Below, one piece after another: positions 35,276 through 44,845 of a stretch of DNA of 64,000 nucleotides. The notes below the pieces were generated by a model. It was not told the DNA's origin. It saw only the letters and a list, made by a program, of their open reading frames with translations, and did not search any database. The DNA lies in NCBI RefSeq assembly GCF_002335445.1, contig NZ_BDME01000001.1, positions 744,001-808,000 of the forward strand, written 5' to 3'. Every line of letters begins with the position of its first letter. The stretch's first letter is position 1. The position numbers and the translations under genes are program-made. This DNA comes from Lebetimonas natsushimae (GTDB lineage Bacteria; Campylobacterota; Campylobacteria; Campylobacterales; Nautiliaceae).

Positions 35276-35869
35276 TTGGAATACCTGATTTTAGCAAGTA
35301 TAGGATTTATTGCTGCCCTGACACCAGGACCGGATATTTTTTATGTAATAAAGCAGGGACTTTGCAGCGGTTTAAAAAAAGCCCTAATTGCCGTTTTGGG
35401 AATACTGACAGGTAATATAATTTATTTGAGTCTAGTGGCAGTTGGTCTTAGTGGAATTGGTAAAAACATATATTTTCAAATAATTGTGGGAATGTTTGGC
35501 AGTGTTTATCTTTTTAAAATTGCTTTTACGATTTTTAAAGAAAAAGTTCATTTAAATTTAGTCTGTAAAGCAAGTAAGGATATTTATAAAGAAGCGCTAT
35601 TGCTTAATTTATCTAATCCAAAAGCAATGATTTTTTTTGCTGTAATTATCGCTCCTTTTATGAGTAAAAATATTATGTTAAGTTGTGTAAGTCTCTTTCT
35701 TGGCATTTGTATAGCTTTTATTTCCGGAGCAGTGGTTAGTTCTAAAATAACGATAAAAGATAATTGGTTAAATATAACAAATAAATTTGCTGCTGTTTTA
35801 TTTTTCTTTTTTGGAATGAAACTTTTATTATTTGCAATTGAAAATATAGAAAAAATAATATCAAAATAA
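35276..35869 (+). CDS. LysE/RhtB family amino-acid exporter
   Basis: 197 residues with six hydrophobic segments. The N-terminus FIAALTPGPDIFYVIKQGL contains the PGP motif of the LysE family. The start is TTG at 35276 after AAAAAGGAG. Members export amino acids or related compounds across the inner membrane. Divergence from an aminotransferase gene suggests relief of amino-acid overflow, which is inference. Confidence 0.9.
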   Translation: MEYLILASIGFIAALTPGPDIFYVIKQGLCSGLKKALIAVLGILTGNIIYLSLVAVGLSGIGKNIYFQIIVGMFGSVYLFKIAFTIFKEKVHLNLVCKASKDIYKEALLLNLSNPKAMIFFAVIIAPFMSKNIMLSCVSLFLGICIAFISGAVVSSKITIKDNWLNITNKFAAVLFFFFGMKLLLFAIENIEKIISK

Positions 35870-36284
35870 AAATATTAATATTAATGTAATAAAATAATGT
35901 AAAATAATTACAAAGCACTGACTAAATAAAGCAAAACAATTGTAAATTTTAGTGAAAAAAAATATTAAAAAATTTACTTAACCTTTTAGGACTACAGGTA
36001 TATGATGTGCAAATTTCGCAAATTTATCGTCTTGCGAGCCTAAAAACTGCAATCAGTTTTCGTTTTTTTAACGACTTTTCCATTTGTACTTTTTAGCTTT
36101 TCGTAACATTAATTTATACTTTTGTTGAGTATATTTAGTTAATTTCAAAAACTTCATTTAATAATAAAACTGCAAATATTTGCTTTTTTAATTTTTTCGT
36201 AATAGCGTTTAAATTTATATTCTTTTTGGTCTACATAATAAGTAATATCAAAATAAAAAGCATGATTATGTGTTTTTTTTATAT
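35870..36284. other. 415-bp gap with hairpins and coding-like remnants
   Basis: The plus strand has two adjacent stem-loops: CGCAA...TTGCG near 36018-36037 and AAAACTG-CAAT-CAGTTTT near 36045-36063, the latter followed by CGTTTTTTT, a possible terminator. The minus strand from about 36266 to 35990 reads like decayed protein ends: a frame without a start ending in ATGA, a 29-codon frame overlapping it, and a further segment GSQDDKFAKFAHHIPVVLKG after two stops. This may be a dead gene or a small RNA locus. Confidence 0.4.
36068..36157 (-). CDS. Doubtful 29-codon basic reading frame in the gap
   Basis: Begins MKFLKLTKYTQQKYKLMLRK and continues AKKYKWKSR to a TAA. Its ATG overlaps the stop of an upstream open segment (ATGA), as in real operons here. 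No Shine-Dalgarno site precedes it and the upstream frame has no start, so it is more likely part of a decayed gene. Confidence 0.2.
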   Translation of the reverse strand: MKFLKLTKYTQQKYKLMLRKAKKYKWKSR

Positions 36285-36971
36285 TTATTCTAAAGGTGCG
36301 TGAGGTTCAGCGTATTTCTGTTTGGCATCGACCTGAATAATTGAATATTTTATGTTTATGGTGTCTTCAATAACAACAGCTGTAAGTTTATTGCCATAAA
36401 CGCAACCTGTATCTATTCCAATACAATGTTTATTTATTTTAGGATTTAAAAATGGATTATGCCCATATACAACAAACCCTTCGTGTCCGTTATATACATC
36501 GGCCCAGTATCTGGCATTAGGATTATTATTATCTAAAGGTAAAAATTTATTATTTTCATCAACTTCTCTTAAGAAAAGAAGAAGAGTCATTAAGTTTAAC
36601 GGAGGATTGTTTAAATAAATCCTGTTTGTGATTCCGGCATGTACAATAGTGAGGTGATTTAGTTTTAAAAAAAAAGGCATTGATTCAATAAATTCAAAAT
36701 CTTTTTTTTTAAGCTGCGGATAAACCCTTTGCTGGTCTTCATCCAGATGTACTTTTCTGCCCCAGTGTTTTCTTAAATGTTTATATTCATGATTGCCCAT
36801 TATTGTAAAAATCTTGTTTTTTTTAGCATAACGGAGGGCTTCAACAGGATAGGGGCCTTTATCCAGAATATCGCCTACGCTTATTTCGTAAGCCCCTTTT
36901 GGAATTTGTTTTCTAAGTTCTTCCCATTCCTCTAGACATCCATGTACATCCCCGTAAATTACATATTTCAT
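36285..36971 (-). CDS. Metallophosphoesterase (PrpA/ApaH-like phosphatase)
   Basis: 228 residues. The metallophosphatase signature is complete: GDVHGC, GDILDKGPYP, GNHEYKH, then VHAGI and YGHNPF with C-terminal metal-ligand His residues. Members include serine/threonine protein phosphatases and diadenosine tetraphosphatases; sequence alone does not decide between them. Its ATG overlaps the stop of the Sel1-protein gene (ATGA). Confidence 0.9.
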   Translation of the reverse strand: MKYVIYGDVHGCLEEWEELRKQIPKGAYEISVGDILDKGPYPVEALRYAKKNKIFTIMGNHEYKHLRKHWGRKVHLDEDQQRVYPQLKKKDFEFIESMPFFLKLNHLTIVHAGITNRIYLNNPPLNLMTLLLFLREVDENNKFLPLDNNNPNARYWADVYNGHEGFVVYGHNPFLNPKINKHCIGIDTGCVYGNKLTAVVIEDTINIKYSIIQVDAKQKYAEPHAPLE

Positions 36972-37372
36972 TTTATGTTTGCTATTTCCTTAAGATAATT
37001 GCAGGCATCTTTTGAATGGTTGTTGCATGCTTTTTTAAGTAGAGTTATAGCTTTATTCAAATCTTTTTTTACTCCAATACCTTTGTAATAATAATATCCA
37101 AGAATAGTACAGCTGTCGTTGTCATTTAAGGCACAACCTTTTGTATAATAATCGATTGCTGCTTTTAAATCTTTTTTTACACCAAGTCCTTTGTTATAAA
37201 AATATGCCACCATTCCACACGCATATCCGTCATTTTCATTGCATCTTTTATCAAACATTCTAAAAGCTTTTACATAATGACCCTGTAATGCCTCTTGAAG
37301 GGCCGGGTCTTGAGTTTCTCCATGTTTTGCAAACGCAAAAACCGCTATTAAAATTAATAGTATTTTTTTCAT
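36968..37372 (-). CDS. Exported Sel1-repeat (HcpA-like) cysteine-rich protein
   Basis: 134 residues. Signal peptide near 1-16 (MKKILLILIAVFAFA). Two to three Sel1-like alpha/alpha repeats follow, each with a Cys pair spaced as in Helicobacter cysteine-rich proteins (CNENDGYACGMVAYFYNKG, CALNDNDSCTILGYYYYKG, CNNHSKDACNYLK). Such proteins are exported and disulfide-bonded; some bind beta-lactams or muramyl compounds. Function here is unknown. Confidence 0.9.
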   Translation of the reverse strand: MKKILLILIAVFAFAKHGETQDPALQEALQGHYVKAFRMFDKRCNENDGYACGMVAYFYNKGLGVKKDLKAAIDYYTKGCALNDNDSCTILGYYYYKGIGVKKDLNKAITLLKKACNNHSKDACNYLKEIANIK

Positions 37373-37411
37373 TTTTTTCCTTTCATATTATTTTTGTAAA
37401 AAGAATGTTTT

Positions 37412-37426
37412 GGCTTCGACGAAGCC
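37412..37426. terminator. GC-rich hairpin GGCTTCG-A-CGAAGCC between osmC and the Sel1 gene
   Basis: Seven-bp perfect arms around one base, 13 bp after the osmC stop on the minus strand. It stands out in base composition. A T-run follows only nine bases later in the minus direction, so termination is plausible but not textbook; mRNA 3' protection is an alternative. Confidence 0.45.
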
Positions 37427-37439
37427 CTTATTATCCTCC

Positions 37440-37913
37440 TCAGGCTATGCAGCCAAAGCCGTCGTCTTCTTCGAATCCTTCACTGTGGTTGTGTGTTTGT
37501 CCTGATAATATACTTTCTTTGAAAGCTATAAGCTCACCATTGTGTTTAATAGTGTAATAAATTTTACTTGTATTTCTAATAGTGTTGATTGTCGAACAAT
37601 ATGTTTCAAGTGAACTTAACACCCATCTTCTAGCAGTCATATTGTCTGCTTTTGATTTAAAGCTGTAGATAAAATGGAATTCGGTAAAAATTCTAGGATA
37701 AGTTTCTTTTCTTTTATATTCAACTTCTAAAGTAAAATTTCCCAGGTTATATCCCTTTGCTTTTGAAAGTTCTACAACATCATACGCAGAACAATTTGCA
37801 AGACCGGTTATGAACAAGTCTATCGGTGTATATTTTTTAGGATCAATTATAATTATATCTTTTCCGTTTGTGGCTTCATAAATATGGTCATTTATATGTC
37901 TAATTTTTATCAT
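37440..37913 (-). CDS. OsmC/Ohr family protein
   Basis: 157 residues. The two reactive cysteines of the family are present ([14 protein letters not shown] near 41 and [11 protein letters not shown] near 105). OsmC/Ohr proteins reduce organic hydroperoxides, although YhfA-like members have less certain roles; this one resembles the YhfA branch in length. The C-terminal tail is acidic and ends GFGCIA with a third cysteine. It overlaps argH by 14 bp. Confidence 0.88.
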   Translation of the reverse strand: MIKIRHINDHIYEATNGKDIIIIDPKKYTPIDLFITGLANCSAYDVVELSKAKGYNLGNFTLEVEYKRKETYPRIFTEFHFIYSFKSKADNMTARRWVLSSLETYCSTINTIRNTSKIYYTIKHNGELIAFKESILSGQTHNHSEGFEEDDGFGCIA

Positions 37914-39282
37914 TAATCTCCTTTAAAAAATTTTCGAAATACTCAATTTGTTTTTTTACACTTTCAGGTGCGGTACCGCCAAAACTTTTTCTTGAATTCA
38001 TAGAATTTTCAAGGCTTAAATCCACATCTTTATCAATTCTTGCATCTATACTTTTAAGTTCATCCAGACTTAAATCGCTTAAATCAACCCCCTTGCTTTC
38101 AGCCAATGCGACTGCTCTTCCTGTGATATGGTGAGCTTCCCTGAATGGAATACCTTTTTTTACAAGATAATCTGCAAGGTCTGTTGCCGTTAGATGGCCT
38201 TTTTTACAGGCTTTATACATATTTTCTTTGTTAATTTTCATTGTTTTTAATGTTTCTTTTAAAATTTCGATTGAAATCAGGGCATTTTTTACACTGTCAA
38301 ATACTCCTTCTTTGTCTTCCTGGGTGTCTTTGTTGTATGCAAGGGGAAGCCCTTTCATAACAGTCAGAAGGGCTATTAAATTACCATAAGCCCTTCCGGT
38401 TTTTCCTCTTATAAGTTCCGGTACATCTGGGTTTTTTTTCTGTGGCATTATTGAACTTCCTGTTGAATATTCGTCGCTTAGAGTAATAAAAGCAAATTCG
38501 CTTGTAGACCATAAAACAAGTTCTTCGGAAATTCTGCTTGCGTGCATCATAAGCATAGAGATGTTAAATAAAATTTCAAGTGCAAAATCCCTGTCGCTTA
38601 CTGTATCGAGGCAGTTTACACTCGGTTCGTCAAATCCAAGAGCTTTTGTGGTTTCGTTTCTGTCAATTGGATGGGGCGTACCAGCTAATGCTGCACATCC
38701 GAGAGGGTTTTTGTTGTTTCTTTTATAGCTTTCCATAAATCTTTCATAATCTCTTTTAAACATACTTGCATATGCCAGCATATGATAGGCAAAACTGATG
38801 GGCTGGGCATGTTGAAGATGTGTCATTCCCGGCATTATTGTATTAATATTTTCTTTTGCAATATTCACAAAAACTTCAATCAATTCTTTTATTTTTTTAG
38901 AAAAATCCAAATTTCTTTTTAATACCCATCTTCTGAAATCCACAGCCACCTGATCGTTTCTGCTTCTTGCAGTATGTAGTTTTTTGCCGGTGTCACCTAT
39001 TAATTCAATAAGTCTTTTCTCAATTGCCATATGGATATCTTCATCGCTTATGTCCCATTTGAATTCATTGTTTTCTATTTCTTTTTTTATTTTAAGAAGA
39101 CCTTCTTTTATTTTTTTTGCATCTTCATTTGTAATGATTCCCTGTTTTGCTAGCATTTGGGAATGGGCTATGCTTCCTTCAATATCTTCAATATATAATT
39201 CCTTGTCAAAAGGAAGTGATGCATTAAATTCATCCAATATTTTTGCAGCCTGTTTGGAAAATCTACCGCCCCAAAGTTTCAT
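37900..39282 (-). CDS. argH: Argininosuccinate lyase
   Basis: 460 residues. WGGRFSK at the start, [33 protein letters not shown] and the fumarase-superfamily signature [12 protein letters not shown] near 275 are all present. It splits argininosuccinate into arginine and fumarate in the cytoplasm. Only 42 bp separate it from the divergent small gene at 39325. A GTTATAATTTTA -10-like element serves this strand. Confidence 0.97.
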   Translation of the reverse strand: MKLWGGRFSKQAAKILDEFNASLPFDKELYIEDIEGSIAHSQMLAKQGIITNEDAKKIKEGLLKIKKEIENNEFKWDISDEDIHMAIEKRLIELIGDTGKKLHTARSRNDQVAVDFRRWVLKRNLDFSKKIKELIEVFVNIAKENINTIMPGMTHLQHAQPISFAYHMLAYASMFKRDYERFMESYKRNNKNPLGCAALAGTPHPIDRNETTKALGFDEPSVNCLDTVSDRDFALEILFNISMLMMHASRISEELVLWSTSEFAFITLSDEYSTGSSIMPQKKNPDVPELIRGKTGRAYGNLIALLTVMKGLPLAYNKDTQEDKEGVFDSVKNALISIEILKETLKTMKINKENMYKACKKGHLTATDLADYLVKKGIPFREAHHITGRAVALAESKGVDLSDLSLDELKSIDARIDKDVDLSLENSMNSRKSFGGTAPESVKKQIEYFENFLKEINDKN

Positions 39283-39324
39283 AAGTTTCCTTTTTTTAGT
39301 AAAATTATAACAAAAAGGTATGTT

Positions 39325-39525
39325 ATGAAAATTAATTCAAATATCAATGCAATGAATATTTATGCGGAAAAATTTAATAAAAACGCAGATAATATTGCAA
39401 AAGGCAATAATTTAACTAAAAATATAATTGAAGAAAATATAAATGCAAAAGCTTTTGAAGTTCAAACAAAACCTATAAATACAGAAAATGAGATGTTTAA
39501 AAGTCTGCTTGATATAAAGGCATAA
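39325..39525 (+). CDS. Small protein, 66 aa, flagellar-rod-like N-terminus
   Basis: No signal or membrane segment. Residues 5-30 ([24 protein letters not shown]) recall the amphipathic N-terminal helix and ANNIANxxT motif of flagellar rod/hook proteins, but the protein is far too short to be one of them. The remainder is polar. AAAAAGG precedes the ATG. The HD-domain gene follows after 1 bp, so they are coupled. Flagellar relation is only a resemblance. Confidence 0.65.
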   Translation: MKINSNINAMNIYAEKFNKNADNIAKGNNLTKNIIEENINAKAFEVQTKPINTENEMFKSLLDIKA

Positions 39526-39526
39526 A

Positions 39527-40675
39527 ATGAATCCTGAAGTTATAAAATTAATATTCAGAGCATTTACAATTGAAAGATGGAACGATTTGCCGCGCCCTGT
39601 TAAATTTATCGAGCTTGATAAACAGGCACATAAATTTATAATAGCTTATTTAATAAGTTTTTTTGAAAAAAATGTTGATTATTATAAATTAATTAACCTT
39701 GGAATTGCAAATCTTTTATATAGGGCGGTTTTAACTGATTTAAAATCCCCTGTTTATCACTTTTTAAGAAAAAAGAGGGGAAAAGAGCTGGATGATTTTG
39801 TTATCAATAAATTAAAGGATAAAATTGATGATGAAATGATTGAATATTTAAAAATTTTAAATAATGATAATTCAATAGAAAACAGAATTCATTCTGCTGC
39901 AAGTTTTATAGCTACAAAATGGGAATTTGAAATTATTTATAATACAGCGTCTTTTATATACGGGATGAATGAAATAAAAAAAAATATAGAAAATGAACTT
40001 GAGGATTTTTATAATCTAGAGGGTGTAAGAATACTTAGTTTAAAAAGAAAAAGTTATGATTTTATATCACTGTGTGGAAATTTAAGATTTCAAAAGAGAT
40101 GGGCGAATACACCCAGGGTTCCTGAAACAAGTGTACTTGGGCATATGTTGTTTGTGGCAGTTATTACATATCTTTTATCAAAAGAAGCAAAACTTAGAAA
40201 AGAAAAGATAATCAATAATTTTTTTACTGCACTTTTTCATGATTTGCCAGAAGCTCTTACAAGGGATATTATAGCTCCCGTAAAACACAAGGTTAAAGGA
40301 CTTGATGAAATATTAAAACAATATGAGCATATGTTGATAGACGAAAAAATATTGCCGCTTCTGCCTAAAAAAATGCAAAGTATTATGAATATTTATTTAA
40401 AAGACGAATTTAAAAATAAAACTTTTAAAAACGGTGATTACGAAATAATTGAAAATATTGAAAAAATAAAAAATATTCCCAACTCAATTGATGGAAGTAT
40501 GTTAAAAGCAGCTGATCATTTCGGAGCTTATGTTGAAGCTATAATGAGTGTATATTATGGTATTAAATCGGTTGAACTTGAAAGTGCAATAAATGACCTT
40601 GAAAAATTATATGAAGATAAGATTATTTACAATATAAATTTGGGAAAATATTTTAATAGAGGATTTTTTAAATGA
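39527..40675 (+). CDS. HD-domain metal-dependent phosphohydrolase
   Basis: 382 residues. The C-terminal half contains an HD domain similar to YfbR-like 5'-nucleotidases: RVPETSVLGHMLFVAVITYLL with the first His, FFTALFHDLPEALTRDIIAPVK with the HD pair, and later KAADHFGAYVEA. The N-terminal 170 residues are helical and unassigned. Nucleotide or cyclic-nucleotide hydrolysis is likely; substrate unknown. It overlaps the next gene by an ATGA. Confidence 0.85.
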   Translation: MNPEVIKLIFRAFTIERWNDLPRPVKFIELDKQAHKFIIAYLISFFEKNVDYYKLINLGIANLLYRAVLTDLKSPVYHFLRKKRGKELDDFVINKLKDKIDDEMIEYLKILNNDNSIENRIHSAASFIATKWEFEIIYNTASFIYGMNEIKKNIENELEDFYNLEGVRILSLKRKSYDFISLCGNLRFQKRWANTPRVPETSVLGHMLFVAVITYLLSKEAKLRKEKIINNFFTALFHDLPEALTRDIIAPVKHKVKGLDEILKQYEHMLIDEKILPLLPKKMQSIMNIYLKDEFKNKTFKNGDYEIIENIEKIKNIPNSIDGSMLKAADHFGAYVEAIMSVYYGIKSVELESAINDLEKLYEDKIIYNINLGKYFNRGFFK

Positions 40676-41415
40676 AGAGATTAATATTGGTAATTTTTTC
40701 ATCTGCAGTCTTATTAAATGCAACAACCGAATTTTATACATACTCATTAAAACTCAATTACAAAGAGTATGTAAACGGAAATGTTGTTGATAAAGATTAT
40801 AGTCATATAGGAAATATTTTAGGATTAGGAATCAAATATTCCAATACATATATTTTTAATTATTATTTAAAGGGTGAATATTCTGGCGGAGGTAGTTATT
40901 ATACCGGGGCAGATTGGAGCGGATATCCTGTAAATTCTAAACAAAATGGTTTTTATTTATTGGATTTGGAAGCAGGTTTTGGCAAATATTTTATTTTTTT
41001 TGCAGGATATAGGGAATGGAATAGAGGGAAAAGTAATAATTCCGGAGATTATAATGAAAAATATTATTGGAATTATATAGGATTTAAATATACATATAAA
41101 TTTAATTTTAATAAATTTTATTTTCTTCCCGAAGCGGGATATACATTGGCAATTGATCCAAAATTAAAAGTCAAATTAGGAAATGAACCAACAATAAATT
41201 TGGGAAATACAACAGGAGGCTTTATAGAAGCACCATTTTATTTTAAGTATAACAAAAATATTGAAATTAAAGTTTTCTATAAATATGAATATTGGCATAT
41301 TAATGCATCAAATGCTTATGAATTGATTTTAAACAATCATCATTACCTTATTTTTGAACCTGAAAGCATTACTGAAAATCAATATTTTGGAATAGGAATT
41401 AATTTTAAATTTTAA
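40672..41415 (+). CDS. Exported protein, probable outer-membrane beta-barrel
   Basis: 247 residues. Signal peptide near 1-17 (MKRLILVIFSSAVLLNA). The mature part alternates aromatic and polar residues in short strands with Gly/Asn turns, and ends FGIGINFKF with a terminal Phe, the BAM recognition pattern. About 8-12 strands can be guessed. Family not recognised. It is coupled to the HD-domain gene. Confidence 0.75.
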   Translation: MKRLILVIFSSAVLLNATTEFYTYSLKLNYKEYVNGNVVDKDYSHIGNILGLGIKYSNTYIFNYYLKGEYSGGGSYYTGADWSGYPVNSKQNGFYLLDLEAGFGKYFIFFAGYREWNRGKSNNSGDYNEKYYWNYIGFKYTYKFNFNKFYFLPEAGYTLAIDPKLKVKLGNEPTINLGNTTGGFIEAPFYFKYNKNIEIKVFYKYEYWHINASNAYELILNNHHYLIFEPESITENQYFGIGINFKF

Positions 41416-41431
41416 AAGAAAAAGAAGAAAG

Positions 41432-41950
41432 TTATTTATAATTTTGAATAGCTTTGTTAATAAGTTCAACTGCTTTTTCTTTTCCCTCAAATCCTGTAAC
41501 TTTTACCCATTTTCCAGGTTCTAAGTCTTTATATGTTTCGAAGAAATGTTTGATTTGTTCTAATTTAATTTCAGGCAAATCTTCCAATGAATTGATTTTT
41601 GCCATTTGAGGGTCAAGTTTTACAGTTGGAACGGCAATAATTTTTTCATCTTTTCCACTTTCATCTTCCATGATTAAAACACCAATTACTCTTGATTTTA
41701 TAACACATCCAGGTACTACGCTCTCAGAGCTTAATACCAATACATCAATTGGATCTCCGTCGTCTGCTAGAGTGTTTGGGACAAATCCGTAATTTGCAGG
41801 GTAAAACTGACTTCCATAAAGAATTCTGTCTAAAAATATTGCACCGCTGTCTTTATCAAGTTCGTATTTTATATTGCTTCCCTGAGGAATTTCAATCACA
41901 ACGTTAACAGCTTCTTCTGCATTTCCGGGTTTAATTTTTTTAATATCCAT
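41432..41950 (-). CDS. ppa: Inorganic pyrophosphatase
   Basis: 172 residues, typical family I. Catalytic motifs: [34 protein letters not shown] and [12 protein letters not shown] with the metal-binding Asp residues; C-terminal [17 protein letters not shown]. It hydrolyses pyrophosphate to drive biosynthesis. AAAAAAAGGAGCAATA precedes the ATG, which overlaps the upstream stop (TAATG). Confidence 0.97.
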   Translation of the reverse strand: MDIKKIKPGNAEEAVNVVIEIPQGSNIKYELDKDSGAIFLDRILYGSQFYPANYGFVPNTLADDGDPIDVLVLSSESVVPGCVIKSRVIGVLIMEDESGKDEKIIAVPTVKLDPQMAKINSLEDLPEIKLEQIKHFFETYKDLEPGKWVKVTGFEGKEKAVELINKAIQNYK

Positions 41951-42765
41951 TATTGCTCCTTTTTTTGTGTTATTATATCTAAATATTTAATTATATATAT
42001 TCCGCTTATATAAATAATCCAGTTGATATAAATCCATAAAAATACAAACATTAAGGTGGCAATAGAACCGTAAATTGAAGTATAGGTTTTATTGATTAGT
42101 ACATAATATATAAATATGTTTTTTGCTATAAAAAATGCTACAGATACCAACAAAGATGAAATAAGGGTTGATTTTGTAGTTTCATTTATTAAAATTATTT
42201 TATATGAAAGAAAGAAAGTCATCCAAATGAGCAGAAACGGCAGTATTTTTCCAAATTGTATCCAAGAGGTTAAAGTGGATTTATCAAGAAAAAACTGAAA
42301 TTTGATTGATAAATACATTGCCACCCCAAAAAGAATTGGAAAAAGTGTAAGCATTGTCCAATAAAGTTTTATTCTCTCCCAAATATTTCTTTTGGGCTGA
42401 TTAAATATTTTTGAGACTATTTCTTCGAAGTTGTTAAAAAATAAAATCGAAGTGACTATTATATATATTCCTCCGATTATTCCCATTTTTGAAGAATTTG
42501 TAAGAAAGTTTTGTAAATAATTTGAAATTATTTCTTTGTTTGATGGAAGAAGATTTGATGAGATAAACCCTTCAAGTTTATCATAAATATCAGCAAAAAA
42601 AGGAGATGACGCAATAAAGGATAAAATTATCAACAGAATTGGAACTAATGAAAAGATTGTATAAAAGCTAAGGCCTGCAGCATAAAGAGTTATTTCATTG
42701 ATTATGTCCTTTTTTATATGTTTTAAATATTTTAAGTTAAAGATTTTTTTTATTATTTCCTTCAT
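41950..42765 (-). CDS. YihY/BrkB family membrane protein
   Basis: 271 residues from ATG at 42765, two bases after the ABC-F stop; a TTG at 42780 is possible but would overlap. Six membrane segments, with the family motifs [20 protein letters not shown] and [23 protein letters not shown]. Family members were once called ribonuclease BN, which is no longer accepted; their role is uncertain. Confidence 0.88.
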   Translation of the reverse strand: MKEIIKKIFNLKYLKHIKKDIINEITLYAAGLSFYTIFSLVPILLIILSFIASSPFFADIYDKLEGFISSNLLPSNKEIISNYLQNFLTNSSKMGIIGGIYIIVTSILFFNNFEEIVSKIFNQPKRNIWERIKLYWTMLTLFPILFGVAMYLSIKFQFFLDKSTLTSWIQFGKILPFLLIWMTFFLSYKIILINETTKSTLISSLLVSVAFFIAKNIFIYYVLINKTYTSIYGSIATLMFVFLWIYINWIIYISGIYIIKYLDIITQKKEQ

Positions 42766-42766
42766 T

Positions 42767-44698
42767 TTATTTACCTTCAAGTAATTCTCTTTTTTCTTCT
42801 AATTCTAAATATCTTTCTACTTTTTCATCATAAAGTTTTTTAATTTCTTCAAGTTCGTTTGTAAGAGTCATAAGGCCTTTTTTATTATAACAGTCCGGAT
42901 TACTTAAACATTCTTCAATTTCAGCAATTGAAGTTTCGAGTTCGTCTATCAATTTTGGAAGTTCTTCAAGTTCCCGCTGTTCTTTATATGAAAGTTTTGT
43001 CTGTTTTCTTTTAGGTTTTGGTTTTTCATTTTTTATTTTTTGTTTTTCTGTTTCTAAAAGTTTTAGCTCTTTTTCTATTTCAAGATATTCAGTGTAAGGA
43101 ATATAACTTTCTTCTACAACTCCGTCACCTTTAAAAATAAACAGTTTTTTTGCTATTTTATCTACAAAATATCTGTCATGGCTTACAAATATAACACTTC
43201 CTTCATAATCAATCAGATATTCTTCCAAAATATTTATTGTTGGAATATCAAGGTCGTTTGTGGGTTCGTCTAAAATTAATACATCAAAATCTTTTGTAAA
43301 AAGAAGGGCAAGGGCAACCCTTGTCTTTTCACCGCCACTTAAAACGCCTATTTTTTTTGTTAAATATTCAGGAGGAAAAAGAAATTCCCTTAAATATCCG
43401 TAAACATGCATACTTCTGCCTCTTACATTTACCCGATCACCACCTTCGGGACAGAAAGTTTCTATTAAATCCTTACTATCATCAAGCATAGATTTTCTCT
43501 GGTCCAAATATCCTATTTTTACATTTTCACCGATTTTTATTATTCCGCTATCAGGCTTTTCTTCTCCGATAATCAGTTTTAAAAATGTGGATTTTCCGCT
43601 TCCGTTTTTTCCTACAATTGCAATTTTGTCTTTTTGAAGTATTCTTGTAGTGAAATTTTTTATTAAAAGTTTGTTTCCAAGGCTTTTTGTAAGATTTTCA
43701 ATTTCAAACATAACCTTTTTTTTATTTATTTTTTCATCTTCTTTTGCAAGAAGCTCACGTTTTAACTGCATTTCAATTTGACGGATTTCTCTTTTATCCT
43801 CTTTTACCTTTTCTTTTAATTCAAGTACTCTTTTTTTTCTTCCCTCATTTCTTTTAAGCCTTGCCTTAACCCCACGGCTTAGCCACTCTTCTTCTCTTTT
43901 AAGAAGTCTCAGTTCATTTTCGAATTCTTTTTCCTTGGCTTTGAGAAGTTCTTCTTTTTGTTTAAGATAATCGGCATATCCGCCTTTAAAACTTCTGAGG
44001 CGGCAGTTTTCAAGTTCAATTACCCTTGTGGCAACCCTGTCGATAAAATATCTGTCATGGCTTACTACAATAAATGTATATTTGTCTTTAAGCAAGGTTT
44101 CTTCCAAAAATTCTGTCATATATACATCTAAATGGTTGGTGGGCTCATCCAGAAGCAGGACATCAGGCTTTTGAAGAAGAAGTGATGCAAGAGCCACTCT
44201 TCTTTGTTCTCCCCCGCTGAGTAAATTAATATCTTTATTTTCATATTTTTTTAAATCAAATTCCTGCATTATTCTTTCAATTCTGTCATCTAAATTCCAG
44301 GCGTTGTGGTAATCAAGAAATTTTGAGATTTTGTCCATTTCAGCCTGAATCTGTGAATTTTCAGGATTTTTGGCAAAATCTTCGGTTAATTTTAAATATT
44401 TTTTATAAGCTTCTTTAAATTCGGTGAGTTCGTTTTCAATGGCTTCTCTTACGCTAAGTCCTGTGGGAAAAGAGGGAGTCTGTTTTAGTCTTTTTATTTT
44501 TATGCCGTTTTTTGTAATGATTTCTCCGCTGTCAGGCTCGATTGTTTTATCAATTATTTTCATAAGAGTGGATTTTCCGCTCCCGTTTTTGCCTATTAAT
44601 GCGACTCTTTCATTTTCTTCTAAATGAAATTCAACATTGCATAGAATTTTTTGAGCCTCAAATTTTTTACTGACATCAATTAAATCTATTAAAGCCAC
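42767..44698 (-). CDS. ABC-F family ATPase (Uup-like)
   Basis: 643 residues. Two ABC domains, each with Walker A GKNGSGKST (near 37 and 365), signatures LSGGEQRR and LSGGEKTR, and Walker B LLLDEPTNHLD and LILDEPTNDLD. No membrane segments. A linker rich in Lys/Arg/Glu lies between them (about 240-310). The C-terminal part (about 545-643) is a coiled coil, as in Uup. ABC-F proteins act at the ribosome or on branched DNA. The start is GTG at 44698 after AAAGGAAAGAG. Confidence 0.93.
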   Translation of the reverse strand: MALIDLIDVSKKFEAQKILCNVEFHLEENERVALIGKNGSGKSTLMKIIDKTIEPDSGEIITKNGIKIKRLKQTPSFPTGLSVREAIENELTEFKEAYKKYLKLTEDFAKNPENSQIQAEMDKISKFLDYHNAWNLDDRIERIMQEFDLKKYENKDINLLSGGEQRRVALASLLLQKPDVLLLDEPTNHLDVYMTEFLEETLLKDKYTFIVVSHDRYFIDRVATRVIELENCRLRSFKGGYADYLKQKEELLKAKEKEFENELRLLKREEEWLSRGVKARLKRNEGRKKRVLELKEKVKEDKREIRQIEMQLKRELLAKEDEKINKKKVMFEIENLTKSLGNKLLIKNFTTRILQKDKIAIVGKNGSGKSTFLKLIIGEEKPDSGIIKIGENVKIGYLDQRKSMLDDSKDLIETFCPEGGDRVNVRGRSMHVYGYLREFLFPPEYLTKKIGVLSGGEKTRVALALLFTKDFDVLILDEPTNDLDIPTINILEEYLIDYEGSVIFVSHDRYFVDKIAKKLFIFKGDGVVEESYIPYTEYLEIEKELKLLETEKQKIKNEKPKPKRKQTKLSYKEQRELEELPKLIDELETSIAEIEECLSNPDCYNKKGLMTLTNELEEIKKLYDEKVERYLELEEKRELLEGK

Positions 44699-44770
44699 CT
44701 CTTTCCTTTGTTATCTTTTTGTAATTTTACCTTGTTATATTTATATTGCAAAATTAAAAAAGGAGAAAAA

Positions 44771-44845
44771 ATGAAGTTTGATTTTTTGGTTATTATTGCA
44801 ACTATACTTTTAATTTCCGCTTCAGTGTTTGTAGCTACTCTTTAA
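44771..44845 (+). CDS. Small single-span membrane protein, 24 aa, unrecognised
   Basis: Reads MKFDFLVIIATILLISASVF then VATL and TAA. AAAAAGGAGAAAAA precedes the ATG and a TTGTTATATT -10-like element lies 30 bp upstream. Nearly the whole peptide is one hydrophobic helix. The last 24 bp overlap the end of ribF on the other strand. Family unknown. It is the second such gene in the window, after the one at 4882-4977. Confidence 0.65.
   Translation: MKFDFLVIIATILLISASVFVATL

Noticed and set aside
37427-37442. UGA at the end of the OsmC gene followed by a hairpin, as in a selenocysteine (SECIS) arrangement
   Set aside because: The frame after UGA meets TAA after two codons, and the catalytic cysteines are already present upstream, so the UGA is a normal stop.
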